This document shows positions 1-4,766 of a stretch of 7,423 bases of DNA, one piece after another. Source of the stretch: an uncultured bacterium (GTDB lineage: Bacteria; Bacillota_A; Clostridia; Oscillospirales; Oscillospiraceae); contig CAJMMY010000047.1 in NCBI GenBank assembly GCA_905214605.1, positions 1 through 7,423 on the forward strand, read 5' to 3'. The number at the start of each line of letters is the position of its first letter. Position 1 is the stretch's first letter. Under the pieces are notes generated by a model. That model made no database searches. It saw only the letters and a program-made list of their open reading frames with translations, and was not told the DNA's origin. A program made the position numbers and the translations under genes.

Positions 1-949
1 TCTTGGCGATGTGCGGGGCGGCATAGGCCGCCGAGCGGTCTACCTTCGACGAGTCCTTGCCCGAAAATGCCCCGCCGCCGTGTGCGCCGCGGCCTCCGTA
101 AGTATCGACGATGATCTTGCGGCCCGTGAGGCCGGTGTCGCCGTGGGGGCCGCCGATCACGAACTTGCCCGTGGGGTTGACGTGCAGGATGTAGTCGTCG
201 CCGATCAGACCGGCCAGCTTGTCGCCGGCACGCTCCAGGCGCGCCTTGACGCGCGGGATGAGGATCGTGCGCACATCCTCGCGGATGCGCTCCTGCATCC
301 GCTCCTCGGCCTCTTTCTCCGTGAGGCCGTTGCCGGGCAGGATGAACTCGTCGTGCTGCGTCGACACCACGATGGTATGCACACGCAGCGGTTTGTTCGT
401 CTGTTCGTCATACTCGATCGTCACCTGCGACTTGGAATCGGGACGCAGGTAGGTCATCGCCTCGCCTTCACGGCGGATGACGGCCAGCTCCTTGAGGATG
501 ACGTGCGAGAGGATCAGCGTCGCAGGCATCATCTCGCGGGTTTCGTTGCAGGCATAGCCGAACATGATGCCCTGGTCGCCGGCGCCGTTGCCCAGATCGC
601 CGCCCTCTTTGGATTCCAGAGAGTTGTCCACTCCCAGTGCGATGTCTGCGGACTGCTCGTCAATGTTGGTAATCACAGCGCAGGTTTCGCAGTCAAAGCC
701 GAACTTTGCGCGGTCGTAGCCGATTTCCCGAATGACGTCCCGGGCAATTTTGGGAATGTCCACGTAGCAGGTCGTGGAGATTTCGCCCATGATGTGCACC
801 AGACCCGTGGAAACGGTGGTTTCGCAAGCCACGCGGCCATTGGGGTCTTTTTCCAGAATTGCGTCCAGAACTGCGTCAGAAATCTGGTCGCAGATTTTAT
901 CCGGATGTCCTTCGGTTACGGATTCGGAAGTAAACAAATATTTTGCCAT
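1..949 (-). CDS. metK: S-adenosylmethionine synthetase (methionine adenosyltransferase), C-terminus cut by window edge
   Basis: Makes SAM from methionine and ATP in the cytoplasm. The 316 visible codons start at the ATG at 949-947 ([18 protein letters not shown]), 10 nt after the SD AAAGGTGG at 960-967. Family motifs seen: the N-terminal [32 protein letters not shown] (residues 122-137), [14 protein letters not shown] (258-271) and GGGAFSGKD (291-299). The protein runs off the left edge just after [15 protein letters not shown]. That segment usually reads AAR(H/Y)(I/V)AK, so Pro replaces a conserved Arg here. Residues 1 to about 115 look like Firmicutes MetK. From about residue 155 on it looks like the Bacteroidota form: VSTQHDEF, an insert near 205-255, and GGRGAHGGG where Firmicutes have GGYARHGGG. 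GC is about 65% over 1-600 and 53% over 601-949 by hand count. The assignment is secure, but the gene is probably a hybrid. The SAM-I riboswitch upstream indicates SAM feedback control. Confidence 0.95.
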   Translation of the reverse strand, partial: MAKYLFTSESVTEGHPDKICDQISDAVLDAILEKDPNGRVACETTVSTGLVHIMGEISTTCYVDIPKIARDVIREIGYDRAKFGFDCETCAVITNIDEQSADIALGVDNSLESKEGGDLGNGAGDQGIMFGYACNETREMMPATLILSHVILKELAVIRREGEAMTYLRPDSKSQVTIEYDEQTNKPLRVHTIVVSTQHDEFILPGNGLTEKEAEERMQERIREDVRTILIPRVKARLERAGDKLAGLIGDDYILHVNPTGKFVIGGPHGDTGLTGRKIIVDTYGGRGAHGGGAFSGKDSSKVDRSAAYAAPHIAK

Positions 950-959
950 GTTGAATAAT

Positions 960-967
960 CCACCTTT
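960..967 (-). promoter_or_regulatory. metK ribosome binding site
   Basis: Reads AAAGGTGG on the minus strand with a 10-nt spacer to the ATG at 949. It supports the chosen metK start and lies downstream of the riboswitch terminator, so it is transcribed only on read-through. Confidence 0.75.
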
Positions 968-976
968 ATATAGATT

Positions 977-991
977 TGCGCGTCACGCGCA
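977..991 (-). other. GC-only hairpin between the riboswitch terminator and the metK ribosome binding site
   Basis: A 6-bp perfect inverted repeat, TGCGCG / CGCGCA with a 3-nt loop (977-982 pairs with 986-991). It lies 10 nt upstream of the SD and 20 nt downstream of the terminator T tract. No T tract follows, so it is not a second terminator. It could shape the processed 5' end or ribosome access. The function is unknown; only the structure is directly visible. Confidence 0.45.
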
Positions 992-1011
992 TAGTTTACG
1001 AAAGAGAGGGT

Positions 1012-1040
1012 AAAAAAATCTCCGCCAAAAACCGGCGGAG
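1012..1040 (-). terminator. Intrinsic terminator of the metK SAM riboswitch (expression platform)
   Basis: On the minus strand CTCCGCC (1040-1034) pairs perfectly with GGCGGAG (1026-1020) across a 7-nt loop, followed by A and seven T residues (1018-1012). It lies between the SAM-I aptamer and the metK start, the standard place for a SAM-triggered terminator. Its 5' arm region (1032-1038, CCGCCGG) is also complementary to CCGGCGG in the aptamer (1073-1079), which gives an alternative antiterminator. Confidence 0.9.
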
Positions 1041-1051
1041 CAGAACAGAAC

Positions 1052-1147
1052 ACCTTATCTTTCGATTGCATACCGCCGGATTTAGCACCTTGAATAACAG
1101 GTTGCCGGGTTTCACAGGGCCGTTCCCTCCACCACTCTTGATAAGGC
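1052..1147 (-). ncRNA. SAM-I (S-box) riboswitch aptamer in the metK leader
   Basis: The minus-strand RNA carries the S-box landmarks in order. The P1 5' strand is CCTTATC (1146-1140). It is followed by AAGAGTGGTGGAGGGA with the kink-turn region, GGCCCTGTGAAACCCGGCAA, a short P3 (ACCT / AGGT), GGTGCTAAATCC and AAAGATAAGG. The last segment holds the P1 3' strand GATAAGG (1059-1053), which matches CCTTATC perfectly over 7 bp. Established role: SAM binding stabilises P1 and favours the downstream terminator, so metK is switched off when SAM is plentiful. P4 looks weak here (about 3 bp, CGG / UCG). The 5' part of the P4 region pairs better with the terminator than with its own partner, which fits a transcriptional on/off switch. 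Boundaries are good to a few bases. Confidence 0.95.
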
Positions 1148-1168
1148 TTGTATTTGGTTATCTCTCTT

Positions 1169-1185
1169 GCTGTCCTTGCAACAGC
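1169..1185 (-). other. Short hairpin at the 5' end of the metK leader transcript
   Basis: GCTGT (1185-1181) and ACAGC (1173-1169) form a 5-bp stem with a 7-nt loop. It begins about where transcription should start, 7 nt downstream of the -10 box. A hairpin at the extreme 5' end could protect the leader RNA from decay. That is inference; only the inverted repeat is seen. Confidence 0.35.
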
Positions 1186-1191
1186 ATGGCT

Positions 1192-1221
1192 ATTATATCG
1201 GAAGGTGGTGTCGTCTGTCAA
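1192..1221 (-). promoter_or_regulatory. metK promoter (sigma-A type)
   Basis: Perfect consensus boxes on the minus strand: -35 TTGACA at 1221-1216 and -10 TATAAT at 1197-1192, with an 18-nt spacer. The expected start of transcription is near 1185, about 40 nt upstream of the S-box aptamer. The region further upstream (1222-1280) is A/T-rich and could act as an UP element. Confidence 0.88.
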
Positions 1222-1222
1222 T

Positions 1223-1244
1223 ATACAAATTTCGACAATTGTAT
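1223..1244. promoter_or_regulatory. Candidate operator: inverted repeat directly upstream of the metK -35 box
   Basis: ATACAA (1223-1228) and TTGTAT (1239-1244) are inverted repeats with a 10-nt spacer, and an inner palindrome ACAATTGT lies at 1235-1242. The site is 2 bp from the metK -35 box and about 40 bp from the plus-strand -35 box, so a bound protein could affect either promoter. I do not recognise a known regulator's site, and A/T-rich DNA makes short inverted repeats easily. Confidence 0.25.
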
Positions 1245-1282
1245 GCAATGGGTTCAAAAAATAAAAAAATTCCGAAAAACCC

Positions 1283-1311
1283 TTGATAAAACAGCAGTGC
1301 AGTGGTAATAT
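1283..1311 (+). promoter_or_regulatory. Promoter of the PAP2-like membrane gene (sigma-A type, extended -10)
   Basis: TTGATA at 1283-1288 and TAATAT at 1306-1311, 17-nt spacer, with TG-N at 1303-1305 forming an extended -10. An A-rich stretch (1256-1280) lies just upstream, as in UP elements. Transcription should start near 1318, leaving a leader of about 50 nt. Confidence 0.7.
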
Positions 1312-1369
1312 TATGTTATCTGGTAATGAATACTAGATAAACCAATATGAGAGATACAGGAGGCGCAGA

Positions 1370-1951
1370 ATGAGAAAAATTGATATCTTCGCGAAGTTCA
1401 TTCGCGTCGTAACCATTCCGGCAATGACCAGTGGCTGCGCAATGACGCTGCTGTGGCTGTCGGATACTGTGATTTACATCCGGGTGCTGGACTATGTAAT
1501 GGTGATGCTGGGCTTGACGGTGATTCCGCTGCTGTCTTATGGGGTCAGCGCGGCGGTACCGTCTCTGCGGAAAACCGGCAGAGACGGGCAGCGAAAAATG
1601 GCCATGTACTTTTCTGCGGCGGGATATGTGATCAGTTTTGCCTATGCCATGGGGATGCCCACCACGGCGCCTTATCGGGCAATGACGGGAACGTATGTGA
1701 TTTCCATTGTGCTGCTGTTGGTGCTGAATAAGGGATTCCACTTCAAGGCAAGCGGTCATGCATGCTCCACGGTGGGACCGTTGGTGGCAATGAGCTATTT
1801 CCTCGGCGGCTGGACCGTTCCTGCGGGCTTGGTAATTTGCGCATTGGTGATTTGGTCTTCTATGGAACTGAAACAGCATCGGTTCGGGGAACTGATGACC
1901 GGCTCGGCGGTGTCCGGTTTGGCATTTGCATTTCTCATTGCATTGATTTGA
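1370..1951 (+). CDS. PAP2-like polytopic membrane protein (degenerate phosphatase signature)
   Basis: 193 aa. The start is fixed by AGGAGG at 1358-1363 with a 6-nt spacer to the ATG. About six hydrophobic segments are visible, roughly residues 11-30, 38-60, 80-97, 105-120, 133-164 and 177-193. The call rests on two pieces that resemble PAP2 (phosphatidic acid phosphatase type 2) motifs. KASGHA (126-131) stands for PSGH, and SSMELKQHRFGE (163-174) stands for SR-x5-H-x3-D. Both catalytic-type histidines (130 and 170) are present, but the Arg of the third motif is Ser, its Asp is Glu, and no clear K-x6-RP first motif exists. Relatives of this fold remove phosphate from lipid carriers or phosphatidate at the outer face of the membrane. 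Activity here is uncertain. It is transcribed alone from its own promoter and ends at the bidirectional terminator facing the cls operon. Confidence 0.72.
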   Translation: MRKIDIFAKFIRVVTIPAMTSGCAMTLLWLSDTVIYIRVLDYVMVMLGLTVIPLLSYGVSAAVPSLRKTGRDGQRKMAMYFSAAGYVISFAYAMGMPTTAPYRAMTGTYVISIVLLLVLNKGFHFKASGHACSTVGPLVAMSYFLGGWTVPAGLVICALVIWSSMELKQHRFGELMTGSAVSGLAFAFLIALI

Positions 1952-1980
1952 ATGGGGGAAGCATCACAACGGAATCAACG

Positions 1981-2021
1981 AAAAAGGCTCAGACCATGGC
2001 GGTCTGAGCCTTTCTTTTTTT
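1981..2021. terminator. Bidirectional intrinsic terminator between convergent genes
   Basis: A 13-bp perfect stem (1983-1995 with 2001-2013, core GGCTCAGACC) closes a 5-nt loop. On the plus strand it is followed by CTTTTTTT (2014-2021), which ends the PAP2-like gene. On the minus strand it is followed by AAGGC... stem then TTTTT (1985-1981), which ends the MBOAT-DHHW-cls operon. The T tract on the plus side touches the stop codon of cls. Confidence 0.92.
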
Positions 2022-3552
2022 ACAGCAGCGGTGCGAACAACCGCAGCATTGCATAATAAATTCCATGGAGCAGGCTGAGACCGGATTGCTTTTTCGCCAT
2101 ATCTACGGGATACACCCGGGTGCATCGGGTTTGGGTCCGGAGGAAATCTTCCTTGGCTTGGTCAACGGCCTTGTTTTCCAAAAACAGACAAGCGTTTTCA
2201 AAGTGCAGCGTCAAGCTCCGGTAGTCCATATTGATGGTGCCGACCACGGCAATTTCATCGTCCACCACACAGATTTTGGAGTGGACAAAGCCGGGGGTGT
2301 ATTCGTAAATTTTCACGCCCGCGTGGAGCAGCGCCGGATAATGGGAACGGGTCAAATCGAACACCATTTTTTTGTCCGGAATGCCCGGGGTCATTATGCG
2401 CACGTCCACACCCCGTTTGGCAGCCAGAGTCAGCGCGGTTTGCATATCCTGGTCAATAATCAGATAGGGGGTCATGATGTACACATACCGCTTGGCGCAG
2501 TTAATCATATTCAGATAAACGCTTTCCCCCAGATATTCATCGTCCAAAGGCGTATCGCCGTAGGGAATGACAAAGCCCTCTGCCTCTACGGCTTTTGTGG
2601 GGCGGAAGGGGTCCAGATTCTTGTCGCTGTGCCGCAGGGTGTTCCACATTTCCAGAAACAGCAGGGTCATGCCCCAAACGCCCTCGCCCTCCAGACGCAC
2701 CATGTTGTCTTTCCAATGGCCGAACCGCTCGATGACATTGATGTATTCATCGGCAAAATTGGTGCCGCCGGTGTAGGAAATGTTGCCGTCAATCACGGTG
2801 ATTTTCCGGTGGTCCCGGTTGTTCATCACGGTGGAATAGATGGGAATAAAGGGGTTGAATGCCACGGCTTTGATGCCCTGCTGCTCCAGTTTTTTGGCAT
2901 ACCGGAAGGGCAGGGTGGACACGCTGCCCACGTCATCGTAAATCAACCGCACGTCCACCCCCGCTGCGGCTTTTTCCAGCAGAATGTCCAGAATGGTATC
3001 CCACATCTGGCCGGGGTGAATGATAAAATACTCCATAAAAATGAAGTGCTCCGCGCTTTTCAGGTCCTCAATCAAGGCTGCAAAGCCCTCTTCGCCCAAA
3101 GGGAAGTATTCGGTTTTTGTGTTGGCATAAATGGGATATCCCTGCCGCTCCAGATAGCGGCATTGCCCCTCCAGATTATCGTCGTTCAGTCGGTGCAGGG
3201 TTTGGGTACAATCGGGGGCATAGGACAAACAGCGGGTGCGCTCCCGGTTCATCGCCCGAGCCAGTTTCCGTTTCGGCGCTTTGCCGCCGGAAATCAAAAA
3301 CAGCACACCGCCGATAATGGGGAACTCCAGAATCGGCACAATCCACGCGAGCTTTACCGCCGGATTGGACCGACCGTTGATGATATAAACCACAGCCAAA
3401 AGGCTGAGGAAGGTGAGCAGCACATTCACGATTTTATAGGTGTCGCTGAAGGCATAGGCGGTGTAAATCAGCCATGCAATCTGTGCAACCAGTGCCAGAC
3501 CGAACAAAAACAGACGGGTGAACACATGGGTCATCAGCTTTTTAATTTTCAT
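2020..3552 (-). CDS. cls: Cardiolipin synthase (phospholipase D superfamily)
   Basis: 510 aa. Condenses phosphatidylglycerol into cardiolipin and glycerol at the cytoplasmic membrane. Three hydrophobic N-terminal segments (about residues 10-35, 41-58 and 67-88) fit the usual Cls membrane anchor. Two complete HKD motifs follow: HRKITVID (His248, Lys250, Asp255) followed by TGGTN, and HSKICVVD (His424, Lys426, Asp431) followed by VVGTINMD. The length is typical for bacterial Cls. I chose the ATG at 3552 because GGGAGGG at 3559-3565 is spaced 6 nt from it. An in-frame ATG at 3567 would add MGGRQ but overlaps that SD and has none of its own. The gene is last in the operon, and its ATG overlaps the TGA of the DHHW gene (ATGA), which implies translational coupling. 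The PLD catalytic residues are intact. The true substrate could differ from phosphatidylglycerol. Confidence 0.93.
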   Translation of the reverse strand: MKIKKLMTHVFTRLFLFGLALVAQIAWLIYTAYAFSDTYKIVNVLLTFLSLLAVVYIINGRSNPAVKLAWIVPILEFPIIGGVLFLISGGKAPKRKLARAMNRERTRCLSYAPDCTQTLHRLNDDNLEGQCRYLERQGYPIYANTKTEYFPLGEEGFAALIEDLKSAEHFIFMEYFIIHPGQMWDTILDILLEKAAAGVDVRLIYDDVGSVSTLPFRYAKKLEQQGIKAVAFNPFIPIYSTVMNNRDHRKITVIDGNISYTGGTNFADEYINVIERFGHWKDNMVRLEGEGVWGMTLLFLEMWNTLRHSDKNLDPFRPTKAVEAEGFVIPYGDTPLDDEYLGESVYLNMINCAKRYVYIMTPYLIIDQDMQTALTLAAKRGVDVRIMTPGIPDKKMVFDLTRSHYPALLHAGVKIYEYTPGFVHSKICVVDDEIAVVGTINMDYRSLTLHFENACLFLENKAVDQAKEDFLRTQTRCTRVYPVDMAKKQSGLSLLHGIYYAMLRLFAPLL

Positions 3553-4754
3553 TTGGCGCCCTCCCATTCAGATAAATTGCCGTTTGCACTGCGGCTGAGC
3601 AAAGATTCATAGTCTCTGATGCAGATTACCACGTCCGGGCGGTAGTCGCGAATGTATTCCGGCAGACTTTTTTCTGTGTAATGCCGCAAATCCAGAGAGC
3701 GGGTTTCGTTGAAACTGTAATAGGCCATACATTCCACTGCGTTGGTGAAACTGTCTCCGAAAATCAGTGCATTGGGCTTGTCCGGACGGTGGGTGTTCAG
3801 CCGCGTTTCCGCTACGTCGCCGCCCATGTAAAAGGTGTACAAGACCGGCTCGGTATCGGTTTCCGGCATGGCATAGACCGATGACGGAACATCATAGCCG
3901 TTGTCCTGACGGGTGAAGGGCAGGTCCTCCGTAAATCGGGCTGTGAGCAGATGCTCGTCGTTGTCCAGGAGACCTAACAGTTTTCGCGTACGGGAGCCCA
4001 TATAGGGATTGGGGAGCGTTTCGAACCGAATGTCGGTGCCTTCCGCCGGAAAATCCAGAGATGCGTTGGAACGATCATTTACCAGATTCACGGCGCTGCG
4101 GTAGGTTTCATAAGCGCCCCGGAGCCCGTAATGGTTGTCCACCGCGGAGCTGAATTCTGCCGGATGTCCCAACGCGTCAAATACCTGACCCATATCCACA
4201 AAATTGACGTTCTGCGCCTCCATTGCGGCGGTGAGCGCGGTCAGCTCCGGCTGGGTGTAGGCATTGCGGTTGTAGAGATAATTGGGGTAATCCGCTGCAT
4301 GATATGCATATTGGCAGGGAACAGCCACATAGCAGTAGGTTCCGCCGTAGGATTCCACCAGAGCCTGCACAGCGGCGTTGTCTGCGGCAACTTCCCGCGC
4401 TAGCTGTTCCATCATGGCAGGGTCCACGGTTTCCGGCTGCAGATAGGGCAGGAGAACATCGTCGGTCACCACCACGTCATTGATGACCGGACGGTGGAAC
4501 AGATGCAAATCGCACCAAGTAGAGGCTTTCAGCATTTGGGTGCGCCCGGCGGCATAATCGCAGAACATGGTTTCCAAATCGCTGAAGACTTTGCCGCTGA
4601 GGATTGTTTCCGGAGAAATTTCCGGAAATTCGGAAAGATTGCGGTTTTCATAATAAGAATACCGCTGCTTGGGCAGGAGTATGGTGGCGATCATCAGCCC
4701 GAACAAGGTTACGGAGAACAGTACTGCCATCAGAATTTCAGAAACACGTTTCAT
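3549..4754 (-). CDS. DHHW / AlgJ-AlgX-like SGNH-type protein, partner of the MBOAT acyltransferase
   Basis: 401 aa with one N-terminal hydrophobic segment (residues 6-27), so membrane-anchored or secreted with the rest outside the cell. YYENRNLSEFPEIS (34-47) is the typical N-terminal signature of AlgJ/DHHW proteins. D-N-H-Y at 206-209 stands in the DHHW position, and IFGDSFTNA (331-339) carries the GDS-type serine (Ser335). In AlgJ and AlgX the order is also Asp-x-His first and Ser later, so a triad of Asp206, His208 and Ser335 is expected. These proteins take the acyl group delivered by an MBOAT protein and transfer it to a polysaccharide outside the membrane. The glycan here is unknown. 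The start at 4754 has AAGGAGG at 4762-4768, spacer 7 nt, overlapping the stop codon of the MBOAT gene. The gene lies 12 nt after it and overlaps cls by 4 nt. Confidence 0.85.
   Translation of the reverse strand: MKRVSEILMAVLFSVTLFGLMIATILLPKQRYSYYENRNLSEFPEISPETILSGKVFSDLETMFCDYAAGRTQMLKASTWCDLHLFHRPVINDVVVTDDVLLPYLQPETVDPAMMEQLAREVAADNAAVQALVESYGGTYCYVAVPCQYAYHAADYPNYLYNRNAYTQPELTALTAAMEAQNVNFVDMGQVFDALGHPAEFSSAVDNHYGLRGAYETYRSAVNLVNDRSNASLDFPAEGTDIRFETLPNPYMGSRTRKLLGLLDNDEHLLTARFTEDLPFTRQDNGYDVPSSVYAMPETDTEPVLYTFYMGGDVAETRLNTHRPDKPNALIFGDSFTNAVECMAYYSFNETRSLDLRHYTEKSLPEYIRDYRPDVVICIRDYESLLSRSANGNLSEWEGAK
3559..3565 (-). promoter_or_regulatory. cls ribosome binding site inside the end of the DHHW gene
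   Basis: GGGAGGG on the minus strand, 6 nt upstream of the ATG at 3552-3550. It lies within the last codons of the preceding gene and decides the start of cls. The upstream in-frame ATG at 3567-3565 sits on this SD and is therefore unlikely to be used. Confidence 0.8.
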
Positions 4755-4766
4755 AGCAGCACCTCC

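Noticed and set aside
11..958. 315-aa plus-strand open frame opposite metK
   Set aside because: It is the mirror frame of metK, kept open by GC-rich third positions. It has no SD, no recognisable domain, and it covers the metK start and most of its motifs.
916..1257. 113-aa minus-strand frame over the metK leader
   Set aside because: It runs through the SAM-I aptamer and terminator, so the sequence is constrained as RNA. Its start lies upstream of the metK -35 box, outside the expected transcript.
3553..3567. Upstream in-frame start for cls at 3567 (MGGRQ extension)
   Set aside because: That ATG overlaps the GGGAGGG SD and has no SD of its own. The ATG at 3552 has ideal spacing and an ATGA coupling overlap.
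2065..3612. 515-aa plus-strand open frame antisense to cls
   Set aside because: Almost exactly antisense to a well-supported Cls with both HKD motifs. The translation is rich in His, Gln and Gly with no membrane or domain pattern, as expected from a mirror frame. I see no promoter or SD for it.
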